Part shown: positions 14,041 to 24,864 of the stretch, one piece after another
How positions within the stretch are numbered: the first letter of the stretch is position 1
How the letters are laid out: the number at the start of each line of letters is the position of its first letter
The notes under the pieces: generated by a model
Databases searched by the model: none
Seen by the model: only the letters and a program-made list of their open reading frames with translations
Told to the model about the DNA's origin: nothing
Program-made: the position numbers and the translations under genes
NCBI GenBank assembly: GCA_018257865.1
Contig: JAEUBA010000132.1
Location: 1-53,520 of the forward strand
Source of the DNA: Stereocaulon alpinum
Taxonomy: Eukaryota > Ascomycota > Lecanoromycetes > Lecanorales > Stereocaulaceae
Direction of reading: 5' to 3'
DNA: 53,520 nucleotides

Positions 14041-14979
14041 GTAGTAATAGTAAAGATAGAAGGTATAAATTTAAGGACTAGTTTAAATACTATAAATAGT
14101 AGACCCCGTCGTTTAAATTAGAGAGTATAGAGAAACTATACTATTCGACTTAAAACTACTAATATAATATTTATATCCTAGAATTATACTATAAAGACCT
14201 AGCTAATACTACCTACCGCTTTCCCTAACCTAAATTAGTTATCTCTAACAAATCTAAATACTATCGCTACTATAGAGGATATAGTTCTACTAGCTTAATA
14301 TATATCTACTAGTAGAGATTCTCTTTATAGGACGTCTTATAAACGGAAGGAGGTATCTAATTATTATTAACTAAGTCGAAGAACTAATTTAATTAGTCGA
14401 GCTAATAATATAACTCTATATCACACCTATATAACTTAAAAGCCGGCGGTAAAGTATATATTATTAATATACTACAGCGAATCTAGTAAGTCCGGCTCTA
14501 TATATATTTATTAATAGATACTTAAGTAGGTAGTATCTAAGGTCTTAAGGTCCTAGGCTAATAGGGTAGAGGCAGTATATACTTATTAAAGATATAGATA
14601 AAATAGCGATATTCGTCTTATATAGGGGAACTATAGCTGGAGGTATAGTTATAGTAGTAACTATTCAAAAAGGTAGGAAAATTTCGTTTAACTTAGATAG
14701 TTTCGTTTAACTTAGATAGAATTCTATCTAAGTTAGATAGAAGTTAGTCTAACTTAGCTAAGTTTCTATTTAACTTAGTTAATAGACTCTAAGCTAATTC
14801 GATATTAATTAAAATAATATAATAATAATACGCTAAAGAAGCCTCCCCTTTCTAAAAAACTTCGCCTCCTTCCCTAAGGACCTCGCCCGTCTAGCTACCT
14901 ATAGCTAGTTATATTATTATAGATAATACTCCTTAATAACCTTATACCACCTCGTTACTAGCGAAGACCCTTATATATA
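14041..14979. other. RIP-degraded DNA with a palindrome
   Basis: No gene recognised. It includes the 26-bp perfect palindrome at 14709-14734 and neighbouring copies of a TTTCGTTTAACTTAGATAG motif. This might be the boundary between the helicase-like unit and the next degenerate ORF region. Confidence 0.5.
14709..14734. repeat. Perfect 26-bp palindrome
   Basis: AACTTAGATAGA, then its reverse complement around the centre ATTC/GAAT, with no mismatch. It is preceded by two direct copies of TTTCGTTTAACTTAGATAG. It may be an end of a mobile element or a hairpin; no partner end was found. Confidence 0.9.
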
Positions 14980-17900
14980 TTAAATAAATAACAAAAATCT
15001 TCTAATAATAGCTAAGATAAAGGCAGAATAAGTAGTAGCTACTAGAAAAGCCTAGGAGACTAAAGTAAATAAGTAAAAGGTATACTTCGAACTAAGTAAC
15101 TTATTCTAAGTATTAATATATTAGTAGATTAAGGCTATTAAAGAAAAGTAGCTAGGGCCTAAGAGAAGTACTAAAGAGAGTAATAGAGTAGTAGAGCCTA
15201 GGAAATATTAAAGATATAATAGTAACCTTAATAAGGATACCTCTAAATAAATATATAAAGAAGAGGTCTCTTTAAAGATAACCAGCGTTAATAATATTAA
15301 TATACTCTCTAATAACCCTATAACTAGCCCTACGAAGAAACTAGTACCTACTATTATTATAGGCGTATAACTTTCCTCTACTCCTATATTTAGTCCGTTA
15401 GATAACTTTATATTTAGGAGACGGAAAAGATAGGCTTTTATATAATAAATTAAACCTCCGTTATAAGTATAATTAATATATAATAATAGATATAACCTAT
15501 TAACTATATAGTATAAACTAACGCAGTCGTTAATATTTAAGATTAATACTATATTATAAAGCGATATAAGTATTACCTAAAAGAAGACCGTAAGTTACCT
15601 ATTAATATTACGTATATATTTAATACGCTAATATAGAAAGAAGGAAATAATATAGAACTATACTATAAAACGAGGTCCTTAGGGGAATACTAATACTAGG
15701 AACTACTAACGCAGCTTAGTAAATAATAAATTAGAGACGCGTATTTATCAAATATAGCTGAAATAGCTGATAGTATAGGGATAACGATACTAAATATCTT
15801 TATATATAGAGTAGAATAGCTAGCGTGCTAGATAATCTACCTAAACGCCCTAATAGATAATAACTAATAGGTTCAAATATACTAGTAGGAAATATTAAAA
15901 ATCGAGAGAGAATATAATTAGCAGACGGAAGGATAGATTAATAGTATATATACCTTAGTATATAAGTCTTATACTAACTAATCGTTATAGTCGGTATAAT
16001 ATAAGTAGCGATAGCTAACCCGTACCGTACTATCTATACAGCGCAAGCAGCCGAATTCTAGTACTACGACTATAGGACGATTATCTAATCCTAACGATTA
16101 AGTTCTATTATCTAAAAGGATATAGCCTAGACTATTATCGACTTCGTTACTTATACCTATATATATATCTAATATTAAACCTAAAGATAAATATAAGGAG
16201 GTAGCTATAGAGGAGGCGGCGGGACCTATCGCTTAAGGTAGTTCTAAGCGTCGCTAAGTATAAAGATACTATTCCTTACGGGAATATTAATATATCTTCT
16301 ACGTAACGAAGCCTATATTTATCTCTAAGATTATAAGTAGTAATAATACTAATAGCCTATTACTATAGCTAGAATAAGACCTAGTAGCTCTAAGTAACCT
16401 TATAATAAGAATATAGAGAGAATAGAAGGCTAAGCTCTAAAGGATAAAGGGGCCTTAAGTTATTAGTAATCTAGATACCTCTAGTAATATACTAACTCCT
16501 AAAGAAGCTCGTAAGGTTAATACTCCTAAACCCCTACCTATTTATCTAATACTATATATTAGCTAATATTTTCGCAGCTTCTAGACAGCCTAAGCGAATT
16601 TAGAAGTTTTATAATAAGGAGAATAAGATTAACTATTAAAATAGTAGTAGAATAGCTATACTAAATAATTAAGGACCGGAAGAATATTATATCGAACCTA
16701 CTATTTAATATATAATTTACTTTCGCGGATCTAAAGAAAGGTATAAGTATTCTTCTTTCCTAAATAAGAATAAAATATATAGCTAATAGGTCTAAGATAA
16801 GGGTCGTTTTTTAGCACTAGTAATTATAATAAGTCTATATTATATTTTCTTTTTCAGCGTAATAAGCGGTATTAGACTTAGGTATAAGAGTGTGGATCTA
16901 TAGAAACCTTTACCCGCTGGTACTATTATTTTCGTTATAATAGCGCTTTATTATATATTTGAAGAATACGAATATAGCTCCTATAGGATTAAGAGATAGG
17001 ACGGTATATTAGTTAGTAGTAAGTTAACCTAATACTTAAAGAATAACCTATAAGCTAATAAAACCTTAAGCTATATACGAATATATAAGAAACGTATAGT
17101 ATAATATAGGTGATTTTAGAAGGCGGATAGTTGCGGGAATACTTTATTATTAAATAATAGACTACTACTATATAAATAGGTAGGGTAAGAACCGTCGACT
17201 ACTAGTTACTAATACGTTTAAGAATTCCCTAGAAGATCTAAAGAATCAACTAGACTTTCAGAGTATTTTAAAGGAGTTAGGAATAGATAATACTAGTATA
17301 ATAGGCTAAAAAGAAGAGTATAGAAGAGATAAAGAATATATAGTATATATAAGATATAATTATAGGTATATATTATTAGCTAATACTAAAATTAAGACTG
17401 AAGAACTATTTAATAATAGGTATCTTAACGAGACTAATTTAGAGTCTAGAAATAATAACAGTTTTTTAGCTTCCCTTACCTACGGTTATAACTTAACGGA
17501 TATAACAGAAATCTGGGTATTTTTAATATAGGACTTTAAGCGTATACGTAAGGAGGCCGGCCTATAAGTAAGTAAGGAGCTTTAAGAAGAGAATCGTATT
17601 ATAGATATAGAAGAGTAGAGTAAGTCGGTAGAAAGGTAGATTATAGATAATAAAATAGTATATTTAAATATTACTCTAATAGGAGAAGAACTTAAGGAGT
17701 AGGCTATTAAGGATACTATAGAGGGGATAGAGGATAGATTAATAGAGTATAAAGCTTAGGCGGGAGGAAGCCTAATAGAATTAAGCTATCAGCAATCGAA
17801 TATATAGCTATTAAATATATAATATAAAAGTAATTATTATATAGCTTAGATAATACTGCCTGCGGGTCTAATCTAGATATCTAACTCAAATATACCTACT

Positions 17901-18080
17901 ATAGCGGAGGATATATCCGAACTATCCAACTCGAATAAACCTACTATAGCGGAGGATATATCCGAACTATCTAACTTAAATAAACCTACTATAGCGGAGG
18001 ATATATCTAAACTATCTAACTTAGATAACTTCCCTATTACTAATATTATTAATATACTAGCTGAGCGTATATAATTCGTA
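14980..18080 (+). pseudogene. Unidentified degenerate ORF region
   Basis: Long plus-strand stretches read as protein if the RIP-type stops (TAA, TAG) are ignored. The first part (about 14990-15260) is rich in Lys, Glu and Ala, like a coiled coil. The last part holds three in-frame 45-bp repeats (17895-18029). I recognise no family. It might be the second ORF of a mobile element whose other parts lie to the left. Ends are approximate. Confidence 0.35.
17895..18029. repeat. 45-bp tandem repeat, 3 copies
   Basis: Three abutting units at 17895, 17940 and 17985, each 45 bp. In the plus-strand frame each codes for 15 residues that start PTIAEDI. The copies differ by C-to-T and G-to-A changes (CCAACTCG becomes CTAACTTA and similar). 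The codon-length period shows that this was protein-coding. Confidence 0.95.
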
Positions 18081-18479
18081 TTCTAGAAGGATTGCGCGAT
18101 TACTGCGTTAGTTTAGTAAAGTAACTATTGATACTAACGTTATAGACACCTAGTATAGCAATTTGAGGTTACGGATACTACTATTATTTACCTTAAGTTG
18201 CTAATTTGGCTGATTTTAGGGTCCGCAATTAATATAGGATGCAGACCCTGATTTGGCTGGGGCCTGCTGATAGCGCAAAACTAGCTGTGAGGCTAATAAT
18301 ATAATCTTTTAGGAAAGCGCGATGAGGGCCTTAGAGGGGGAGATAATTATAAACTCTATCCTATATATACGCTAAGGGTCCGCCGGCTCACGTGATATAA
18401 TATAACTAGGGGGTAGGATCTTAGCGAATATATATCTATCCTAGATTCCCCGATATTCTAAGTTCCTTAAGAATTAGTT
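18081..18479. other. Weakly mutated spacer
   Basis: It keeps more CpA and TpG than its neighbours (for example 18200-18300). It lies just beyond the 3' end of the copia pol region, where an LTR would be expected, but no matching LTR was found on the other side. No gene seen. Confidence 0.4.
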
Positions 18480-21400
18480 CTTTTTCCTACTACTACGGGG
18501 GTAATAAATATACCTTTACTCCTACAGCTACTTCACGTCTCTTATACTACTACCGCCGGTGTTGAGCTAGCGTGCTAGTCCTTTATAGTAGCCTTATAGT
18601 CCTTATTAGCTACCTAATATTTTTCGTTACCTATTAGTATAGGGGTTGATTTGGCAGTATCCTATATACTATAGTCTCGAATAAACTTCTTAACGTAGCC
18701 TGCTTAGCCGAGACGAATAATATAATTAGCCCGATCCCTAGTAATTATTATACCTAGATAGTAGGTATATAGGCTGAGATTAGTTATTTTAAATTAGGTA
18801 TAAAACTTTGCCTTTAGGTCTTAGATTTAGGACTTGCTGGGCCCTGTAAGAAGAATATCGTCTATATAGATAGCAATAATCGTAGTACTATTAGTAAAGA
18901 TACTAAGGTCGGTAGAGAGGGGTTCGAAACTAAGCTCTTTAAGGTATATTAATAGGGTATTATACTAAATATAAGGCGACTACTTTAAGCCGTAGAGCGC
19001 CTTCTTTAGCTTATAGACTAAGCCTTCTTTACCTAGTAGTACGAAGCCTTCGGGCTATATAATATAGATATCCTCTTCGATATCCCTATAAAGGAAGGCG
19101 GTCTTAATATCTATCTATTCCAGTTCCTAGTCTTAGGCGGCAGTAATTACGAAGATAGCTTTATAGCTTATTAGCTTAACTACTAAGGTAAAGGTTTCGT
19201 AGTAATTAATTCCTTCTTATTACTTAAAATTATAGACTACCTAGCGGGCTTTATAGCAAGTAATCTCGCCGCTAGGGCCCTATTTAAGCTTATAGACCTA
19301 TTTCCCTCTAAGGGGTTAGCAGTTAGTAGGCAGCTTAGTAAGCTTCTAGGTTTTATTCTAGGTAAGGGAGTCGATTTTATCCTTTATTACCTACTGCTAC
19401 TTAGAGCTCTAGTAATCCTTCTTTACTTCCGTATAGCTCTATAGTTCGTACGGCTTAGAAGAATTAGCTTAAGATAGCAGCGCTAAGGGGTCTAGTCTAA
19501 GCTCTAGGTACTGATATTATACCGCTTCTTATAATACTAGTAGCGTAGGCGGTAGCTGTAGTTATCGCTAACTAGTTATTAATCGAGTTACTTAGGGACT
19601 TATCCTTAGTTAAGGCGCTTTTAGAGATAACGCCTTATCCTCACCTAACTTAGAGGAAGTTAGTGTTAACTGCCTAGAAGATATAGTTAATAGCGGCGTT
19701 AGAGATTTCTAACGCTAGCGAATAGTACTAAGGAAATTATTAACTTTAGGGTTAATATAGCTCTTCTCCCCTAACGACGGCGCTACTAACTTAGCGCGTT
19801 TCGGCTTCGGTTAAGTAAGTCTAGTAGCGTCTAGTCGCTACTAGTTAGGGTTACTCTCGCTATTAGCAGGGACGTTATCCAGCTATTTAATATTATCGTA
19901 TACCTAGATATAATCGCTAGGTAGGAGTATATAATAGGCGTATTCGCCCTTATAGCCTATAAGTCTTATATAGAAAGCCTAATCCTTATACTTCTTCTAA
20001 GTTACTATAGGGGCCCGCTAATACTAGTAGAGGCCCTTCTATCCTACTACTTAGAGATAGGAGAGTTACGGAGGCGTACTAGTAATAGCTTTATACGGGG
20101 TGGTATCCCGCCCCGCTATAGGTTAATAATTATAGAGGTAGTTAGCGGTAAGTATAAGCTCTCCCTAGAACTTTTCGGGGAGCCTATTATCTTTTAGTAT
20201 CGCACTAGCTATCTTCTAAAGAGTCTGCCTAAGGCGTTCGGATTTACTATTTATTTAAGGGGTACCTAGCACGGTTAGTTCCTATATAATACCCTTAGAT
20301 AGGCGGTATTCTAGTATTAAGCTGTTATCGTACTTAGTACCGCAGTCGCTTCGTAACCGTATAATAGTGCAGTTATTATATTCTATTTAATTAGCGTATA
20401 TATAGAAAGCGTCTAGCACTAACTTAGCGGACTTATTATAGAGTAAGAAGATAGCGGAGCGGAGGGTCTTATCGTCTAAAAATATAACTAGGTATTAGTA
20501 GCTATTATAAGTTAACTAGAATAGACCCTAGAGGTTACTATAAATTAGGTCGTTCTGCTAATAACTAGGCTTAATCGGCCTTATATAGGGTAACCGCTTT
20601 ATATTAGTAACTATATAGGGCTTATATAGTTCCTACGGGGGCGGAGCGGTTAGATCTATTCCTTTAGAGACTTTAGTAAGCTTTAGAATACTCTAGCGCC
20701 TAATATATCCTAAGCGAGTATACTATATCTTAAGTATCTCTTTATTAATTAGCTTAGATTTAGACTTTAGCTTAGACAGCTTAGCAGTTCCGCTAGCGGT
20801 CTTCTTAGCAGTAGGTTCCTTAGTAGTAGGTTCTTCAGCTTTAGAATTATTAGAGTCTTAGGTAGAATCTTAGTCGCCTATAAGCTAATTAATACCTAGG
20901 GATTCTAAAGCGTTAATAGCGGTAAGGTATAGAGGAGCCTCTTACTATATTTCGAGGATATATAGATGGTTTAGATAGTATTTAAAAGTAATACTATGCT
21001 CGCTAATAACGATACTATTCAGCACGAATTTTAGGGGATATTATTAATCCTCTAGCTATCCCTAGGAGATTAGATTATAGCCGCTTTAGGGTATATACTA
21101 AATATTATCTAAAATTAAGGTTCTCTTAGTACCGTTAACTATATACTTAAGATATATTATACCGAAACCGGAGGCGTAGCAGGAGCTATTTAGGCTACTA
21201 ATAGGGCGCCTAAGCCTAGGAAACGGGGTATAGTTTTAAAATACTAAGCGGTCCTATATTATATATTAGGTATATCTACTATTAAAGATCTAGAGATAGG
21301 TGAGGGCGGTTTAGGCGGAGAGCGCGTAAGCTTCCGCTATTATAGTAGCGGACTTAGCGGCGGACTTAGTAGCGGATTTAGTAGTTAGTTTCTATTATAG

Positions 21401-22780
21401 GGCGGTAGAATTAGTAATTATACTAAATATAAAGCCTATAGAACCGCTAGGAGGTTAGTAGTCTTTAGAGTTAAAGTTACTACCACCTCTATAGCCTCTA
21501 CGCCTGCTACGTCTACCTTTACTACGTCTGCGTATATTACGTTTAGTACTATTATTACTCCCCTAGTTAGTCCGATAGTCCCGCTTCTTCCGCTTAGGGT
21601 AGAGATTATTATATTTAGTCTTATTATAATAGTCCTTCTTATAGTAGGTGTAGTATTTTATAGTTTAATAAATAACGTAAGAGTTACCTATATAAGCTCT
21701 AGCTTAAATACGGTATTTAATATTCCTAGTAGCGACCAGCGCCTATATACTTTACGGGGTATATTAACTTAGTAGGGCTGCTAACGCCTAAGTAGAAGAA
21801 TTAGTAGAATTATTTATAGAGTTAAGAAAGCGAGTAATAGCGTAATCTAAGCTAAATTTCGCTATCTTATTATTATTAAATATATCGTAGTTTTGGTTAT
21901 ACGTCTTAACGTAGGAGCTATAGGTTAGTAGTAAGCTAGAGTAAAAATAAAAGATCTTATAGTTATTATTAATCTTAAAGTCTTTTAATAGGTTCTTAAT
22001 CTCCCGTAGGGTACCCTAGAACTTATTAGCGTACGCCTAAGCATTATTATCGCAGTTAGTAACGCTAAGAGCGTAGAACTTCCGTAAGGTAGAATTAAGG
22101 ATTCTAGAGCCTTTAGGCTTAAATTCTACCAGCTTAGTCTAAGCCTTCTTAGTAATAGTATAATCCTTAATTTTAGTATAGGGGTTAATTTCGTATCGAC
22201 TTTATAGGATAGTAAGGATCTTTATATTCGCCTACTTCTATACTTCCTTTTCTATTATAGGCTTAGTATAATTAGTTTTAATATAGGTAAAGAGGTTTAC
22301 TAGTCGAAGGAAGTCCTTTATTTATAAGCGCTATTATTAATAATTACTAGGTCCTAATAGTAGTTTAATACGATTTAGTAAGCCCTATAAGATAGAGATA
22401 GTATTACCTATTATTATATTTAGGTTCGGAGTCTGAGGATAGTATTAGCGGTGATAAGGATCGCTCGATAATTATTATAAGTCTTACGTTAATTATAGGG
22501 CTTATAAGGTATTTAAATAGAGAGCTGAAATTAGGCTTAATAGCGGATTCTAAGGTAGATTAACCTAATATTATACTACTATTAGATTTGGATAGAGGAT
22601 AATACTCGCTTTAATTACTATTGTCTAGTCTAGAAAGGTCTAAGCAGATCGATTTAATAGTATATAGAAAGTCTTAGAGGGTACGGTATTTAAGCTTCTA
22701 AGTAATTCGCTGCTATTTATAGCGTTAAGAGCGTTTAGTATCGCTGCGACGAATAAAGAAGGATAGATATAGGGTAGTAT
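18480..22780 (-). mobile_element. Ty1/copia retrotransposon, RIP-inactivated gag-pol
   Basis: The minus-strand translation follows the copia order. A gag-like region (about 22300-21670) is followed by a CCHC knuckle pattern (about 21610-21655) in which all four zinc ligands now read as Tyr. Then come an integrase core with LRSDCGTKYDN near 20360, a Lys/Ala-rich linker (about 20750-20860), and reverse transcriptase with KLKKALYGLK-stop-SP near 18990 and the catalytic IAIYIDDILLTG near 18860. RNase H would follow. The first stop of the RT motif stands where Gln (CAG) would become TAG. Intact elements copy RNA into DNA in virus-like particles and integrate it. No LTR pair was resolved, so the ends are approximate. 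Confidence 0.85.
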
Positions 22781-22833
22781 AGGACTTATATTTAAAGTTC
22801 TATACTAGTCTTACCTATCCTTTTATATACTAC

Positions 22834-23004
22834 CCTAGTTAGACTTTAGGGGCTTTATTTAATTACCTCTCCCCTAGTTAGACTTTAGGGGTATTAGTTA
22901 ATTACCCTAGTTAGACTTTAGGGTCTTAGTTTAATTACCTTAGTTAGACTTTAAGGATTTGGTTTGATTACCTTAGTAGGACTTTAAGGACTTCGTGTGA
23001 TTAC
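22834..23004. repeat. 33-bp tandem repeat, 5 copies
   Basis: Units start at 22834, 22873, 22906, 22939 and 22972. Each is 33 bp and has a CCTAGTTAGACTTTAGGG-type core followed by a TTAATTAC-type end; a 6-bp spacer separates the first two. Later units change CCTAG to CTTAG and AGGG to AAGG. The array lies between the gag end of the copia element and the miniature LTR element. Confidence 0.9.
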
Positions 23005-23065
23005 CTCTCGCTTAATTAAGACGAAATAACGGAGGTCTTATTTATATACGGTAGGCCTAACTAGG

Positions 23066-23175
23066 TGTAAGCTCCTGCTACTGCGCCAAAGCGCTAGGGC
23101 AAAAGACTTAATACGGGGGTGTTACGCGCTTGGTAGCAACCCCCTAATAGGGTATGTATAGCCGTAGGCCTTACA
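23066..23175 (-). repeat. LTR 1 of the miniature element (likely 3' LTR)
   Basis: 110 bp with TGTAAG...CTTACA ends. Compared with the other LTR, this copy has taken most of the C-to-T changes at CpA, while keeping the original TG start. Confidence 0.88.
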
Positions 23176-23228
23176 ACTATCCCCCTTCCTAGAATCTTGG
23201 TCCCCTAAGATCTAGGGTATAGGTACCT

Positions 23229-23336
23229 CGTAGGCGCTAAGCACTGCAGGCCCCAGCTGCTGAAGCAGGAAGGTTTTAGGCGTCGTAGGCGCTAAGCCCT
23301 GCGGGCCCTAGCTGCCGAAGCAGGTAGGTTTAGGCG
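23229..23336. repeat. Tandem duplication of about 54 bp inside the miniature element
   Basis: CGTAGGCGCTAAG begins both units (23229 and 23284). They carry matching GC-rich cores (GGCCC...AGCTGC...GAAGCAGG) with small differences. Confidence 0.85.
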
Positions 23337-23485
23337 ACGGGCGCTCGTAATCGTACACACAGCGTAATTCGAACCCCAACCCTCTGCGCCGTATAAAGTA
23401 CGTTAACCCCGCGTTGCCCTAGAGGGATAGTGCTCAGACCTAGTTAATAAGCTACTACGGCCCTAGGGTAAGCGCGCAATACAGT

Positions 23486-23595
23486 TATAAGCTCCTGCCA
23501 CTGCGCCAAAGCGCCAGGGCAAAAGACTTAATACGGGGGTGTTACGCGCTTGGCAGCAACCCCCTAATAGGGTATATATGGCCGTAGGCCTTACA
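23486..23595 (-). repeat. LTR 2 of the miniature element (likely 5' LTR)
   Basis: 110 bp, differing from LTR 1 at six positions, all of RIP type. Its first dinucleotide has become TA (from TG). Confidence 0.88.
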
Positions 23596-23600
23596 CTAGG

Positions 23601-24128
23601 ATCTAGGAGGTTAAGAAACCTCTTAGATCGCTCTATATATAGAGTTTTTATAGATAGCGTTTAGTAGCTAGAGTCTTAAGCTAAATAGGGGTTTAGATTT
23701 CCTATAAGTTAGCTTATTTACCTATATCGTAATAATATAATTAGTAAGAGTTGAGGAGGTTAGGATTCCTAGCAACCGGAAACTTTGATAAGCTTACTAG
23801 TATCCTAGTTTCCTAACCGAAGCTTCCTACTACTAAGCTACCCCTAACTAACTATTATACGCCCCTAAGTAGTACTTAGTGTACGGAGGTTGGTGTTGGT
23901 GTCTGTAGAGACCGTTTCGTAAGTAGAGGTCCTATAGGATAGCGTAACGATCTCTAGACTAGCTGAGTAATAGAAGGCTTATAGCGAGGCTTGTAGGAGG
24001 TCTTTAGTACTAATGCCCTGCGTCTAGGCTTATAACCTATTAAAATATAGGGTAGAACACTTGCTTATTAGGTGTCTAAGTGCTATACGCGCGATCTATG
24101 TACAGTGGTGCTAACTCAGTATACCAAG
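23601..24128. other. Partly mutated border of the gene island
   Basis: CpA and TpG content rises from left to right here. It starts with a 13-bp imperfect stem (23600-23612 with 23617-23629, one mismatch). No gene is seen. Confidence 0.5.
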
Positions 24129-24187
24129 ATGCCAAGGCTTAGTCATCATGCCAAGACTTTAGTCAGCATGCCAAGGCTTAGTCATCC
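24129..24187. repeat. About 20-bp tandem repeat, 3 copies
   Basis: ATGCCAAGGCTTAGTCATC and two close variants lie head to tail at 24129, 24148 and 24168, upstream of the first gene. The third copy runs into CCTTGGCA, which can pair with TGCCAAGG to form a hairpin. Confidence 0.9.
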
Positions 24188-24265
24188 TTGGCACGCAGGC
24201 CACTTTCAACAGAAACACATTGGTTGGGACTTGCTCCACCAGCATTCTATGAGTCTACATTACTC

Positions 24266-24766
24266 ATGGCCGAGCAACCCAGAGATACCGAATATCGTAT
24301 GTGGTGTCGCCTCCCGACACCAGTCTCTATGGTCACAGTATATCGTCACTGGATTCAACGTGGGACTGTGGTCGTAGGCGTAGAGTTCCATAGGGCGAAG
24401 CAAGAGACCACAGAGATCACAAACGCTTTGCTAGGCTTTCGAACAATGGCTATGGATAACGCTGTGTACGTGCATCTCGAAGAAGGAGAGAGGATCATAG
24501 GTATTGGTATTCAGCCCAAAATACCGAATGAAGGGTGGGCGATCGAAGATGCTCATCGTATGGGCTTGGAGAACATCAGAGTGTGGACCACGAGCAATCG
24601 ACATGAGGTGAATGATGGGTGGCTGGATGCGGTTTGCGAAGGGGATGAAAGGGTAGAGGGATTTATGATGGTCTCAGGGGTAAGTTGATTTATTAATAGG
24701 GAGAACATTACTAATTTCTACTTGCAGCGTCACTGGATCCAGGGCATCGGACTATTGAAATCTTGA
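24266..24766 (+). CDS. Hypothetical protein, two exons, possibly a gene 3' part
   Basis: I propose exons 24266-24679 and 24728-24766 with a 48-bp intron that starts GTAAGT and has a CTAAT branch site and a TTGCAG end. The product is 150 aa. The frame is open further upstream but only from a TTG, so the first ATG (24266) was used; a real start might lie in the partly mutated DNA to the left. No signal peptide or membrane segment is visible. The pattern of short beta-rich segments (VVVGVEFH, AVYVHLEEGERIIGIGIQ, IRVWTTSNR) recalls the C-terminal region of fungal F-box-associated proteins, but only loosely. The motif RHWIQ occurs twice, in exon 1 and at the start of exon 2. The gene ends 98 bp from the P450 stop, so the two are convergent. 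Confidence 0.5.
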
Positions 24767-24864
24767 GGCAGCACAGCCCCTCACTCGAGTGGAAAGGAAA
24801 AGGGAGTGGTAGACATTTTATCATGATCGTTCTAGCATATCATGTACATCATATCACTTGGGAT

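Larger units (their letters stand above)
23061..23600 (-). mobile_element. Miniature LTR retroelement (TRIM-like) with 5-bp TSD
   Basis: Two 110-bp direct repeats (23066-23175 and 23486-23595) flank 310 bp and have TGTAAG...CTTACA ends (the second now starts TATAAG). The whole is bracketed by the direct repeat CTAGG (23061-23065 and 23596-23600), a 5-bp target-site duplication. Read on the minus strand, a purine-rich tract (AGGAAGGGGGATAGT, opposite 23176-23190) abuts the LTR at 23066-23175, as a polypurine tract abuts a 3' LTR; this sets the strand. No primer-binding site matching a tRNA 3' end was found. The inside is too short for gag or pol, so the element would depend on proteins made by another element. 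All six LTR differences are CpA/TpG to TpA changes. Confidence 0.85.

Noticed and set aside
24072..24377. 101-codon plus-strand frame overlapping the hypothetical gene
   Set aside because: It runs through the 20-bp tandem repeats and overlaps the better supported frame; no domain.
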